Of a DNA stretch of 64,000 nucleotides, positions 53,001 through 64,000 are shown in pieces. A model generated the notes under the pieces. That model had not been told where the DNA came from. It saw only the letters and a program-made list of their open reading frames with translations, and ran no database searches. The position numbers were made by a program, and so were the translations under genes. The stretch covers positions 124,001 to 188,000 of the forward strand of contig JADLZK010010870.1 of assembly GCA_015847255.1 (NCBI GenBank), written 5' to 3'. Within the stretch, counting starts at the first letter, position 1. Each line of letters begins with the position of its first letter. Origin of the DNA: Hyparrhenia diplandra (Eukaryota > Streptophyta > Magnoliopsida > Poales > Poaceae).

Positions 53001-53894
53001 GGCAACCACGCTTTGGGAGTGGAGAGATGGCGGGATTACAAGATACCCTCGGTGGGTTAAAGTCGAGGTTGGAGGAGCTTGTATTCTCGGGTGGCGTAGG
53101 CCTCGTTCCCGTTTTGAACGAACTGGGGAGATGGTTGATATATGCAAGCTTGGGTGCTACATATATCGTGTGGTGAGGTATCCCCAATTTGGGTTACAAG
53201 TGATTCGAATCGTCGTTGCTCCACGATAAAAGGAGACTTGATCCTCGCACCTCCATCGTAGTTAACATATGGAACCTTGGAGTTGGTTAAAATGATGGTT
53301 TTGGATGAAAAGCGAATGCTTTAGTACATGGTCACCTAGAAGAGAGGTTTCACTAAATTTGAAATAAAACTTTGAAAGTAAGGATCTACTCTTAGTAAGC
53401 TTTTATGCAAATTAAGTCCTTGATCTTGCTAAGACCTTTCCTTGATTCCTATAACCAAAGCATTCACGAGTCTTCGCCTCTTTTCTTTAGTCGGTTAAGT
53501 CTTGTTGAGTACTCCCGTACTCGGGGTTCTTTGACCCTTGTTGCAGTGTGCTGACTCATCTTTTAACGAGGTTATGTCGGTGGGCTCGACATGATCTAGT
53601 TATCTCCTATAGTTCTGTTCTACTTCCGCAATTAAGTTAAGTTTACTCAAATGTAACCTACTCACATTTGTAAAATTTTATGTTATTATTCTTCCGCTTT
53701 TCGATTTTATATTTTGTAACAAATGTTGTAATGTTGTAGCTACTCCTTTGTTGATCCCGGTGTGAGGTGTAATTGGAGTTTCCGATGACATCGGACAGGC
53801 TTCTTAAGTTATTGGGTGTATCACGCTCTTTGTTAGAGGTCTTTGGGACAATAACAGGTGCAGGTGGGTCCAATAATTAGGAGGTTCTGTCACA
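50053..53894. mobile_element. Solo LTR (3.84 kb) inside copia gag
   Basis: The element starts TGTAACATCCCGG and ends GGTTCTGTCACA, interrupting the gag text ...TCTAGTGAT | GATGAAGAA.... Only gat is shared cleanly at the two edges, so the usual 5-bp duplication has lost about two bases. It has a GC-rich middle (50630-51830) and AT-rich flanks, with no coding domains. The ends match the solo LTR at 11182-14651. A shared motif (taagtcttg..gagtact..ttgttgcag) near the right side of both supports a family relationship. Confidence 0.75.
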
Positions 53895-56140
53895 GATGAA
53901 GAATATGTTACATTGACCAAGAACCTAGATCCAAAGACCAAAATGTTTATCATTAAGATGATGGAGGATTTAGAGAGTGTCCAAGCCGAATTAGCAACTA
54001 GAGAAAGTGAACTTACTAGACTTGAAAAACTCTATGTTGATAATAAGGACGCTCTTGTGTTTGAGAGAAGTGAGGTGGCCTCCCTACAAAAGAACCTTGC
54101 TAAGGAAAAGGGGGACCATGCTCTCACAAAGAAAGCCATTATTACCCTCAATGAAAAGTATTGTGTCTTACAAGACAAGCACAAGGAACTTGAGGGGAAA
54201 TATAGACTTCTTTGGGAGAGCAACTCACATCTCTCATCCACACTGGACAACCCTACTCCCTCCACAAGCAATGGATGTGGTAAATGTTCTAAGCTAGATT
54301 TGAAGAATCATGCCACAAACCTTGCAAACATGGAAGCTATGAAGAGTGAGATTGCTAGACTCAACACTTTGGTTGGCAAGGAAAAACAAAGTGTCAAGAA
54401 AGCTGTGAGTGGCAAAGAAGCTCAACCAAAGAGGCCACAATACATTGATGGTAGAAATCCTAGAATCAAGGATGGGCTAGGTCACACAAGAAGAGCCAAG
54501 ACAAATGGAAGAAAAATGATAAATGGCTATGAGTGTGTTCAGTTCTGGAGCAAAGGGAAGGTTGGTACAGATATGCACCGCCTGCACGGACGGCCGCACC
54601 GCCAGACCCGAGCAGCGGTGCCGCTAGGAAGGGCGGCGGTGCTGCTGCCCCTAAGAAAGGGAAGGCAACTTCCTCTTCCTCTGTCCAGAAACAGCCCACA
54701 AAGAAGGTTGTTCAGGCAAAACAGGTTGTGAAGAAGCAGCAGAAAACAGTTTGGGCCAACCCAAATAGATATGCTTACCACCCAAAGGCTCAATCAACAA
54801 GGCAAAGTTTGAGTTCTTGCTTTGTGTTGAAGAACAACAGCAAGTGGGAGGTTTTTGCTAAATATGTTGGCAAAGATAGAAATGTTTACTTGCATACTTC
54901 AATTTGGGTTCCCAAAATTCTTGTGACTAACATGAAAGGTCCCAAGGAGCTTGGGGGGCCTAAACTTGTCAACTAAACTGTTTTTGCTTGAGGCATACTC
55001 CTCCGGTGGATCAAGTTGGGTGCTTGATAGTGGATGTACAAATCATATGACTAGAGAAAGGAGTATGTTTTCATCATACTCCCCTAATACCGATACAAAT
55101 GACAACATACGGTTTGGAGATGACTCCAAAGGGGGTGTGATTGGTCTTGGTAAAGTTGCTATCACTACTGAACATACTATATCCGATGTCTTACATGTTG
55201 AATCTTTAGGATACAATTTGTTGTCGGTTTCACAACTTTGTGGGAAAGGCTACAATTGTCTCTTTACTGATGTTGGTGTGGAAATCTTTAGTAGGGAGGA
55301 TTCCTCTATTGTCTTTACGGGCAAACTCAAGAACAAGCTTTACTTAGTTGATTTCAACAAAAGTGAAACTAAGCTTGAGACTTGTCTTATGGCAAAATCA
55401 AGCATGGGTTGGCTATGGCATCGTTGACTAGCTCATGTTGGGATGAGGAACTTGGCCAAACTACAAAAGGATAACCACATCATTGGACTAACAAATATTG
55501 ATTTTGACAAAGACAGGATTTGTAGTGCTTGCCAAGCCGGAAAGCAAGTAGGTGTACCTCACCCACCAAAGAGCATCATGACCACTACTCAACCATTGGA
55601 GTTGATACATATGAATCTCTTTGGACCGGTTGCCTACCTTAGCATTGGGGGTAATAAGTATGGACTTGTTATTGTTGATGATTATTCCCGCTTCACTTGG
55701 GTATTCTTTGTCTTTGATAAGTGCGGTACAAGAGAAGGTGAAAACTTTCATTAGAAGGGCACAAAGAGAATTCGGGCTCCCAATCAAGAAAGTGAGAAGT
55801 GACAATGTGAGTGAATTCAAGAACACCCAAGTTGAAGAATTCCTTGATGAAGAGGGCATCAAACATGAGTTTTCGGTTCCATACACCCCTCAACAAAATG
55901 GAGTGGTAGAGAGGAAGAATAGGACACTCATTGACATGGCAAGAACAATGCTAGAAGAATACAAGACTTAGGACATCTTTTGGTGTGAAGCAATCAACAC
56001 CGCTTGCCATGCAATCAACCGTCTCTACCACCACAAGAAACTCAAGAAGACTTCATATGAGCTACTAACTCCTACATCACCAGAAGGTATCATCCTTTAG
56101 GGTGTTTGGGTGCAAATGTTTCATTCTTAACAAGAAGCCC
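53895..56140 (+). pseudogene. Copia gag-pol: gag tail, protease, integrase
   Basis: 53895-54470 encodes a long coiled coil (DLESVQAELATRESEL, KGDHALTKKAIITL). The protease follows with WVLDSGCTNHM, the DSG catalytic motif (about 55015). The integrase zinc finger WHR-LAHVGM...CSACQAGK has a TGA at about 55425. The core follows with VIVDDYSRFTW, RSDNVSEF (usual SDNGSEF) and NGVVERKN; the Gly of SDNG is Val here. Shifts near 54700-54960 and 55730, and stops at about 55425 and 55969, break the frame. GC-rich GCCGC insertions near 54600-54640 carry variants of the dispersed palindrome. Confidence 0.8.
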
Positions 56141-56510
56141 CGAACCTCTAAGTTTGCTCCTAAAGTTGATGAAGGTTTTCTCCTTGATTATGGATCAAAT
56201 GAGCATGCCTATCGTGTCTTCAATAAAACCACCGGTAGGGTTGGAGTCACTATAGATATGACATTTGATGAATCTAATGGCTCTCAAGTAGAGCAAGTTG
56301 ATCAAAGTGTTGTAGAAAAGGAGGATCCACCTTGTGAGGCCATCAAGCAATTGGCTCTTGGTGATATTAGGCCACAAGAAGATGAAGCCAAAGAACAAGA
56401 GGATCAACAGGATGCTGCTGCACCAATTTCCGCTGACGTACTCGATGATAGGGTGCAACACACCCCTGCTGAAATTTAGCGAGCGGCAAAGTCGCACCTA
56501 GGGCGGCAAG

Positions 56511-58104
56511 GTGCGCTCCCTCCACCTCGCCAGAAGACCGACTCCAACTCCTACATCACTAGTTAGAGCACTTGACCTTGCTCCCATACTTGAAGCCGAG
56601 GATGACTATGAAGAAGAAGTTGAAGATGATGGCATTGATCACCCACGACTACGACAAACCATTCAATGGGACCATCCCGTTGAAAACATTCTTGGGAGTC
56701 TTCGAAAGGGAGTAACCACTCGTTCACATTTAGCTACATTTTGTGAGCATTACTCTTTTGTCTCCTCTTTGGAACCTTCCAAGGTAGAAGACGCTCTCAA
56801 GGATGCCGATTGGGTGTTGGCGATGCAAGAAGAGCTCAACAACTTCGAAAGAAATCAAGTTTGGGACTTGGTGGAAAGACCCAAGACGAACATCATCGAC
56901 ACCAAGTGGGTCTTCGGAAACAAGCAAGATGAGAATGGTTTGGTTACAAGAAACAAGGCAAGATTGGTGGCTCAAGGCTTCACTCAAGTTGAGGGCTTGG
57001 ACTTTGACGAGACATATGCACCGGTGGCAAGACTAGAAGCAATTTGCATTCTTCTAGCCTTTGCTGCCCATCATGACTTCAAGCTATATCAAATGGATGT
57101 CAAGAGTGCATTTCTCAATGGACCTTTGCAAGAGGAGGTCTACGTCGAGCAACCACCGGGTTTTGAAGACCCTAAGTATCCTAACCATGTCTACAAACTC
57201 TGAAAGGCACTCTATGGGCTTAAGCAAGCACCAAGAGCATGGTATGAATGCCTTAAGGAATTCTTGCTTAAACAAGGTTTTGTCATAGGGAAAGCCGATC
57301 CTACTCTTTTACACATAAGGACTATGACAAAGAGGTTTGAGATGTCTATGATGGGTGAGCTCAAGTTCTTCCTTGGCTTTCAAGTCAAGCAAATGAAGGA
57401 AGAGACTTTCATAAGCCAAACAAAGTACACCCAAGACATGCTAAAGAAGTTTGATATGGCTAAGGCAAAGCCAATCAAAACTCCAATGCCTAGCAATGGG
57501 CATCTTGATCTTGATGAAGAAGGGGCAGCCGTAGATATAAAGATATATCGTTCCATGATCGGCTCACTTCTTTATCTTTGCGCATCTAGGCCCGATATTA
57601 TGCTTAGTGTGTGCATGTGTGCCAGATTTCAAGCTAATCCTAAGAAATGTCACCATGTGGTGGTTAAAAGAATCTTGAGATATTTAGTGCACACCCCAAA
57701 TCTTGGCTTGTGGTATCCCAAGGGTTCCAAGTTCAATCTACTTGGCTATTCGGACTCCGATTATGCCGGTTGCAAGGTAGATCGAAAAAGCACCTCGGGG
57801 ACATGTCAATTCCTTGGACGGTCCTTGGTGTCTTGGAGCTCTAAGAAGCAAAATTATGTAGCCCTATCCACCGCCGAGGTCGAGTATGTTGCAGCCGACG
57901 CTTGTTGTGCTCAACTACTTTGGATGAAGCAAACCTTAAAAGATTTCAGATGTCAATTCACCAAAATCCCACTTTTGTGTGACAATGAGAGTGCCATAAA
58001 ACTTGCAAACAATCCCGTAGCACACTCAAGGACCAAACACATTGACATCCGTCATCACTTATTGAGAGACCATGAACTGAAGGGAGATATCAAAATTCGC
58101 CATG
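56511..58104 (+). pseudogene. Copia reverse transcriptase and RNase H, catalytic YVDD lost
   Basis: RT motifs run in order: VWDLVERPK, TKWVFGNKQDE, RLVAQGFTQVEGLDFDETYAPV, YQMDVKSAFLNG and VEQPPGFED. A TGA sits at 57201 before KALYGLKQAPRAWY. After ADPTLLH the next residues are TKRFEMSMMGEL: about 30 residues that should include FVCQIYVDD are missing without changing the frame (near 57320). RNase H follows: SDSDYAGCKVDRKSTSG, VSWSSKKQNYVALSTAE and TKHIDIRHHLLRD. The coding sequence is cut at about 58104 by the gypsy element. The missing YVDD, which holds two catalytic aspartates, makes the RT dead irrespective of the stops. Confidence 0.85.
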
Positions 58105-58107
58105 TCA

Positions 58108-58986
58108 TCACTCCTCGTCGGTTAATTTATCATTAATAATTACAGGAGCATTTTTATCATTGTTCAGGAAAACATAGCGTAGTCCTTCGGGAAGGGTTTT
58201 TAGCTCAATGGGAGGTGGTGTCGTTTCTTCTTCTTTAGGAAGATCGATAAAATTATCCATCTCACTGATTTCTTCAATGAAGAATTTAGAGTCTTTTTCT
58301 AAAGATTCTTCAGGGGTTTCAAAAGGTATTGTTGACACTACCTCGACGGGCATGCATTTGGACAGAGGTTCCACTATTGAATTTTTAGCTTGAGTTATGG
58401 GTAGTGTGAATGTATCTCGTCCTAGCTTTACATCTAGGTCCCCTGTTTTTGGTGGGTTATTGAAAAGTTTTTCTAGGGGATGCCCGATTAGAATATCAAA
58501 CTCATCTATGTTAAAAATATGAAAATCTAGGCTGAGTTCAATATCATCATGGTGAAGAGTAACGTCATGTATCAACCCCAACCCTGGGATAACAGAGCGT
58601 GTATCATGTCTGAGGGTTTTAATTGTAGGCCACCATTGTTTATTGTAAAAATGGGTTAAAGCAAAAGAATAGGAGATTATATTAATGCCTACAGTGGGGT
58701 TATATTGTACATTTTCCCAGATTCCTCGTATGTTACAATGTAGGGGAAATGAAGGGGTGCGAATCCGAATTTCTTCGGTCGTCGACTCACTTTCATTAGC
58801 CCATTCATTACTCATTAATGTAGTTAACTCCCTAATTGATTCTTGCAAAGATTCTTTACTTAATGGTTCTTTAGGGGTTAGTGGAACTGGGGGTCTCTTC
58901 ACAGATTCATAATTCGAGGTGTTTCCATAATCGTCAAGAAATACGTCCTCTATGTGTGGGAGGTCTCCCAAAAGGGGTTCCTCCAT
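58108..58986 (-). pseudogene. Gypsy protease-to-RT linker (292 codons open)
   Basis: The open frame carries DIELSLDFHIF, DEFDILIGHPLEKL, PKTGDLDVKLGRDTF, an acidic linker and the usual pre-RT text LKTLPEGLRYVFLNND...PVIINDKLTDEE. This corresponds to the protease-like fold and linker of a rice gypsy family. It is open for 292 codons, yet RT, RNase H and integrase are missing beyond the junction at 58105. Confidence 0.75.
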
Positions 58987-59278
58987 AGGTTCGGGGAAAG
59001 GTTTCTCTAATGGTTTAGGAGGTTCAGCAAGTTCGGCCTTAGCCGAAGAAACGTCTTTCGAGATAGACTTGCATTTTACAAGGACAGGTTCAAGAGGAGG
59101 AGTATTTTCTCGAATTTTATCTAAAAGAGCTTCTCCTTCTTCTCTGAGGTTTATGTGAAAATGAACCGCTGCGGGTCGAAGTCTAGGAATGCGAGAGATT
59201 CCTTATTTAATCCCTGACCAAAAATGTTGTAATAAAACATGTCGGGATAAAGACAAATCGAGACCGAGTTTGTCAATG

Positions 59279-59491
59279 TTATAAATCTATCCTGTGTCTG
59301 CTCCTATCTCTTCCTTCTCCCTTTCTTTGGAACGAGAGGATTTCGGTACGAAGGGCAACAATTTCGGTGAGAGGGAAGAATGCTAGGCAAAATTTTTGCA
59401 ATTCCTCCCAATCTCCATTTACTTTTCCTACATTGTGATCGTACCATTGTATCGCTCTCCCTAGCGAGAAAGGAAACAATTTCCATTTCAA
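59279..59491 (-). pseudogene. Gypsy gag fragment
   Basis: MKWKLFPFSLGRAIQWYDH and GDWEELQKFCLAFFPLTEI match the capsid region of gypsy gag (LFPFSL...A..WY, W..L...F...FFP). It is only about 70 codons long. A shift separates it from the linker ORF. Confidence 0.7.
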
Positions 59492-59830
59492 ATATTCGTG
59501 TGGTACGCCTTCAAAATGGAGGCAACCACAAAGTCATTCAAATTCCCGCAAGTGTCTTTGGTAGGGATTTTCTCTTTCGAAACCGAGAGAAGGGTTGTTC
59601 CCGAACCATGGCTAACAAGCCCGGGCGGAGCTCAAACTCGAAGCCGTGATTGGCTTCAAGAAGATGGGCATTCTAAGAGCTCGCCCTTTGGAGCGCACAA
59701 TTTGGAAATGGTGGGTTGCTCCATGAAAGAAAAATGAAAAAGAATGGCGAGGGGGTAGGGCTCACACCGATATACTAGGTTTCACAAACTTTAACGACAA
59801 CCGTTTTCCCGCAGCGGCGCCGTAAATGCT

Positions 59831-61148
59831 TGTTGGTATTTCTTAGCGTAGCGGCAAAGTCCGCAAGCGCACGGAAAGTACCGTTGTAGCACTTCACCTA
59901 GAAGTATTCCGGTATCGAATTTCCACGAGGAACGGGCGCTAAGTCCATTTCTTCCTAGCTATCGAGGGTCAAGCATAGGAGGTGATCGTGGAAGTGATGT
60001 GTTCCTTCAAAGACTTAGACTAAGTCGGGCTACTCTTTCTATTAAGCGAGTATTACCCGGGCACCGGGTTGCACTTGGTCCGCCAAGCGATGCCGGTCTA
60101 CGGCTCTACTCCGCAACCGGGACGTGGAGGAGTACGATGGGGCTTAATAGGGCTGTCACCACCTATCCCCTACCTCACTACCGTGGATTGCGCAGCAAAC
60201 GAGGGTGATTTATAACTTAGACACCACGCTCTACGTTACTTGTCACTACTCTAGCGTTGGCCAGAGCTCCGTCTTCATCGGGGTCCTCTACTAGAGTATT
60301 TACCACAAAGGCAAACAACGATCCCGTAATCTCGACAAAATAAATGATAGCATGGAACTTAAGAATGATATCGAAGGTAAGACACGAATATCTTTCACCA
60401 AGCCGAAAGATTACCCGTAGAGGTACAAGGTATGGAGGCGGGAGCCGACAGTCCCAAGACTCGACAAGCCGGATGGGCGTCGCAAATCCTTACGCCGCAC
60501 AAGACCGCGGGGTCGCTACTCCCTCTCTCTCTCTCTACCTTTCACTCTCTCACTCCCTCCGAGTGTCTTGGCACTCTCTAAACCACCCTATATGTGAGAC
60601 TTGAAGTGTTATTCCCTAAGGAATGTATTGTGGGATGATGTCTAATGGAGGGGGTGAGCCTCCTTTATACACAAGTGAAAGTGCTTCTTGGCGCGGGAAG
60701 TTTTGGCGCCAAACCGACGAAAAACACCACATGCAACCGCCTCGGCTCGCGCGGGATCGGGACCGAGAACAAGGCGCGGCGTGATTGGGCGCCAGAGCCA
60801 CGGCGGCCGCCGCGCTGGGGCGGTCGGCCCAGTTTGGCCCGCCTGGTGCCGAACCTTCTCGTGTGGGCTGGTGGCCCACTCTAGGTCGCCCTTAGGAGGT
60901 GTTTTGGCCCGAATCAAGTCCGTTTCGATTGGTTGGCTTCCCTTGTCAAAGCGTAATTCTGTAGTGTGCTTCCTTTGTCTTTTTAGGCGTACTTTTACCC
61001 GTTTCCACGTTTCTTCCCGCAAAACATAATTTCTTGAATACAAGTGGAACTAGGTTAATAGCAAAGGTTTATGTGGCAAAAGTATGTTTATTTGCTATGT
61101 CATACGTCTAAGTTGGCGGTATGATTTGTATGATAATGACCGCCAACA
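59831..61148 (-). repeat. LTR of the truncated gypsy element
   Basis: On the minus strand it begins TGTTGGCGGTCATT and ends ATACCAACA, with TGTTGG/CCAACA inverted ends. Adjacent at 59805-59822 is ggcgccgctgcgggaaaa on the minus strand, close to the gypsy primer site TGGCGCCGTTGCCGGGGA. Confidence 0.8.
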
Positions 61149-61577
61149 AACTCCACCCATGACATGCATGGGTTGCCAAGCGGCAGTGCCACCCTTGGCA
61201 AAAAGCAATGCAATTTGCTGCTCTTCTCGATTACTTTTTGAACCAATTCAAAGAACAAATCATGTTGAATCCCATAGTCGAAGAAAATTCGTTCTAAAAT
61301 TCAATCCATGGCAAATTTTTGTCACTTTTTCAATTTGAATCATGTTTCGAGATTACGTTGGAATGGGAGATAGATATACACTAGTTTTAACTATTTCATG
61401 TGATGAATGTCGAGAGAACTGACAGGCACCCAGAGCGGCAGTGCCGCTCGGACCTGATTCCAGCAGTTTGCTTGCTGGTTCACTCAACGTCACTCACATG
61501 CAATGTTTAAAACTTATGTATATATACTTGTCATACCAGCACTTCAGTGACTGATTTAGATCCTTTGCATGCATAGA

Positions 61578-63147
61578 TGGAGCAAGGTGAAGGAAGTGCG
61601 GGGGCAAAGAGGAAGATGCTTCAGAAGCCATTTCCTCGCAGGGGCAGAGGTAGAGGTCCTCCCACTTCTCATGGCGGATTGACGGTGGCGGCCAGCAGAG
61701 AGGGACAAAGCAAACACAGCTTGAGCTGAGATATGGCAGAAAGATCCCAGAGATAGGCTATCCAAGCACTCCACTCGACATCTGGACCTACAATGAGACA
61801 TATATGAGAGATCATGATGAGAACATTGTCCAGAGGAGAGCTCCAGATGGCATCAGGGCTCACAGGAGGATTGACTACTCCATAGGGAGTAAGTTGAACA
61901 CTGAGGCTAGGAGGGAAAATCCCTACACCACTCCTAAGGACCTAGGGGTGGACTATAGGTTTTGGAATGTCTTCCACTCAGATTTTTATGCTTCCGTGGT
62001 CACAAAGAAGAGGAAGCCCAGTATCAGACAGATGCACTATATAGACTGGGATGTCCTGAAGGAGAAGGGTGAGCCTGAGATTGACAGGGCCATCAGGGCC
62101 TGTGAGAAGCATGAGTTGAAGAATCTGATGAAGTTCCAGTATGACTTGAATGCAGAGATACTTGGCCAGTTCCATGCCACTTACTACCTGGAGAATGGTG
62201 ATGTGATGCACTGGATGACAGAGGGTGTTCACTACTCTGTTGACTTCGTCACCTTTAGCAGGATACTTGGTTTTGGCAGGGAGCACAGGGGCAATTCCTC
62301 CATTCATAATGAGAGGAAGTTTGATGCTAGTGAGGTCAGGTACATGTGGAGGCAGCCTAGCAAGGCAGATGGACTGGTGAGGGGTTTGAATAGCTTCTAT
62401 TATATTCTGAACAACCTCATCAGGAACACTATTGACCCTAAGGATGGAGCAGCTTCAAATCTGCATGGCTGGGTCAAGAACTTGCTAGCCAGACTTGCTC
62501 CAGGAGGTGAGAGCTTCAATATCCCTAGTTTCATGTGGATGGAGTTAGCTGATGCTATGGATGATGGTAGGAAGAGCTTGCCCTATGCTCCCTACCTCAT
62601 GTATGTCATTGAGAGGGTTTCTGGCTTGAGGTTCAACAAGACTGATGATCACACAGCATATAACCTTGAGAAGATCCTTCCAGCAGCAACAGCTTCAGAG
62701 GTAGCTCTAGTGAGAGAGGACACTCCACCCACTCCTACAGAGGTTCCAGAGGGCTCTCATGCTAGAGACAAGAGGGGTGACAACAGCTTCAAGAAGAAGA
62801 TGACTACCTGGATGAAGGCCATGTTTGAGACATGCACCTACTCACCGCCTCAAAGACAGGGGGTTGAGCGTAGGCGGAGGGAGGACAGAGAGCGCAAGGG
62901 GATCACACCACTTTCACCGTCCCCCTCTCTACCTCGCTTTGAGCTTCCTAGTCCGTCGAGTCTGAGCAGAGGAGGAGGAGCACACTCGGACCTCGAGCTT
63001 GGTTGGGATGAGACTCTTGGTGATTTTGTGCGCAGACAGCAGCAGCCACAGGATCCACCTCGACGCTCTACACGCTTCACTTCCACCACTCACACCGCTG
63101 GCAGGGCTGTGGTTTACTCTTCGAGAGGAGGAGGAGGAGCAGGATGA
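61578..63147 (+). CDS. Third ORF of the copia element, downstream of pol
   Basis: An ATG at 61578 (MEQGEGSAGAKRKM) opens a basic N-terminus. One shift near 61715 joins it to a long open frame that continues to 63147. From the next in-frame ATG, 61804, it is 447 codons without a stop. The central part has conserved-looking text (VDYRFWNVFHSDFY, WMTEGVHYSVDFVTFSRILGFG, PSFMWMELADAM) like the plant transposon-associated domain sometimes called putative plant transposon protein. The C-terminal 120 residues are Arg, Ser and Pro-rich. There is no signal peptide or membrane segment, which argues against a true envelope. It sits where SIRE-type elements place an env-like gene. Apart from the one shift it is the best preserved ORF of the element. 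Confidence 0.6.
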
Positions 63148-63657
63148 CGACAAGGAGGGCAGCTCTTTAGAGTGATTTGGTCTCTTTTCTTTTCTCCTTT
63201 TTGGTGCTTTGTGCTAAAGGGGGAGAAAATTAGAGGGGTCAAATCTTTTTCGACGCCTTGGACCTGCTGTTTATCTGTTTTATCATGTCCTATGAGAGTT
63301 AGACTTGAGAGTAGGATTCAAAACTTTTTTGAACTTGTAATAATGCGACCTATTCGACTCTCTTTATGTGCTTTATGGTCATGTGTTGGTTCTGTGATGT
63401 TTAGCTTGTCATATTCATACTGTTGGTTATTATTGATATATTGTTTATGCTGTGGTGTTGGTTGTTGACAGCAGACGTGAGTTGACAGGAGCAGCAGTGC
63501 CGCCAGCCAGAGCGGCCAGTGCCGCGCTCGAGGCCAAAAACTCGTCTCTGCTTCGAGTGCTTGAACTGACATGTTGCATCACGTATATATTTCGACACAT
63601 GATTCAGCCAGTTGTCACCCCACAGCAGGCATGGATGTAGGAGGAGGTCCCTACATC

Positions 63658-63813
63658 ACCTAAATGTGTTGACACTTGACTCTTTATGTCAATTTGAGAA
63701 TTCAAATCTCATTCACACATTTAGGGGGAGGTCTCACCACCTAAATATGTGACTATTGATCTATGACATCAATCATGAGCATTCAAGGCTCACTCACATA
63801 TTTAGGGGGAGGT
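63658..63813. repeat. Two 75-bp repeats each ending in a purine tract
   Basis: acctaaat...tttagggggaggt at 63658-63732 and 63739-63813 are diverged copies. Each ends in ttagggggaggt, resembling the element's polypurine tract. Confidence 0.8.
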
Positions 63814-63889
63814 ACCTACATCCTTGGCTCAAAAATCTCTATTATTTGACTATCATTTGTAAGCTCTAATTAGGTTGTCACCAATCACC

Positions 63890-63902
63890 AAAAAGGGGAG
63901 AT
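63890..63902 (+). promoter_or_regulatory. Polypurine tract of the large copia element
   Basis: aaaaaggggagat directly precedes the 3' LTR start, as needed for plus-strand DNA priming. Confidence 0.85.
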
Positions 63903-64000
63903 TGTAAGTGCAATCAACCTCTAATGTGGGTTGTGGCATTGATGACAATCTAACTAGAGGACTAATGAGATTTATCGAGTTGACAAGCAGGAAATAAGCA
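63903..64000 (+). repeat. 3' LTR of the large copia element (first 98 bp)
   Basis: TGTAAGTGCAATCAACC matches the 5' LTR start at 46846; four substitutions and a one-base gap are seen over the visible part. The rest is outside the window. Confidence 0.9.

Larger units (their letters stand above)
58105..61148 (-). mobile_element. Truncated Ty3/gypsy element, minus strand
   Basis: The right part is a 1318-bp LTR (59831-61148). On the minus strand, what follows it is a primer-site-like stretch (ggcgccgctgcgggaaaa), then a gag piece and the pre-RT polyprotein part. The element stops abruptly at about 58105, just where RT should start, directly against copia RNase H. The second LTR is absent, so a deletion removed the pol half together with the end of copia pol. 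Confidence 0.75.
46846..64000 (+). mobile_element. Large Ty1/copia retrotransposon with third ORF, truncated by window end
   Basis: The order is 5' LTR (46846-48158), primer site (48161), gag (48325 onward), protease, integrase, RT, RNase H (to 58104), a third ORF (61578-63147), polypurine tract (63890-63902) and the start of the 3' LTR (63903). The extra ORF after pol and the long body recall SIRE/Maximus-type copia elements. It is interrupted by a solo LTR (50053-53894) and a truncated gypsy element (58105-61148). Without these it would be about 11.5 kb, assuming equal LTRs. The first 98 bases of the two LTRs differ at four positions and one gap. Several stops and an RT deletion make it non-autonomous. 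Confidence 0.85.

Noticed and set aside
60642..61043. ORFs within the gypsy LTR on both strands
   Set aside because: Inside a defined LTR, no domain, opposite frames equally open.

Overview
The window looks like nuclear DNA of a grass, most likely rice or a close relative. The evidence is large-intron plant genes with GT-AG splice sites, CC-NB-ARC-LRR disease resistance genes, Stowaway and Tourist MITEs with TA and TAA target duplications, a Helitron with canonical ends, an SINE, several LINEs and heavily nested Ty1/copia and Ty3/gypsy retrotransposons. There is no bacterial or phage signal.

Layout. 1-332 is the edge of an LTR-like repeat. 551-3282 is a minus-strand Helitron that carries damaged exons of an exosome RRP41-like gene. 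5228-5708 is a short LINE copy. 5724-15000 is a decayed minus-strand gypsy element interrupted by a GC-rich retroposon (7361-8703), a Tourist MITE (9851-10094) and a 3.47 kb solo LTR (11182-14651). 15555-16344 is a small two-exon gene for a secreted Cys-rich, Gly-rich protein. 16562-19862 holds MITEs, a CACTA end and an F-box pseudogene. 21144-22533 is a second GC-rich retroposon. 23696-25300 is a plus-strand NLR pseudogene cut by a LINE, followed by kinase-like fragments.

28630-45299 (minus strand) is the most interesting locus. A CC-NB-ARC-LRR gene runs, with no gap in the DNA, into a 19-exon coiled-coil plus AIR9-like (Ig-type A9) domain gene. Exon phases match throughout, so this may be an NLR with a previously unrecognised integrated domain. 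Its introns hold a LINE with a copia element nested inside it, an RTE-type LINE, a lone SERK-like exon, a foldback element and several MITEs. The reading frame is broken mainly by one-base changes in short homopolymer runs, so either assembly error or recent decay is possible.

46846-64000 is a large copia retrotransposon whose 3' LTR runs off the window. It has gag, protease, integrase, a reverse transcriptase lacking its YVDD segment, RNase H and a third ORF downstream of pol. It is interrupted by a second solo LTR (50053-53894) and a truncated minus-strand gypsy element (58105-61148). A 17-nt palindrome, GAGCGGCAGTGCCGCTC, and its variants recur across this element.

All identifications come from reading the sequence and recalled family motifs; no database search was run.
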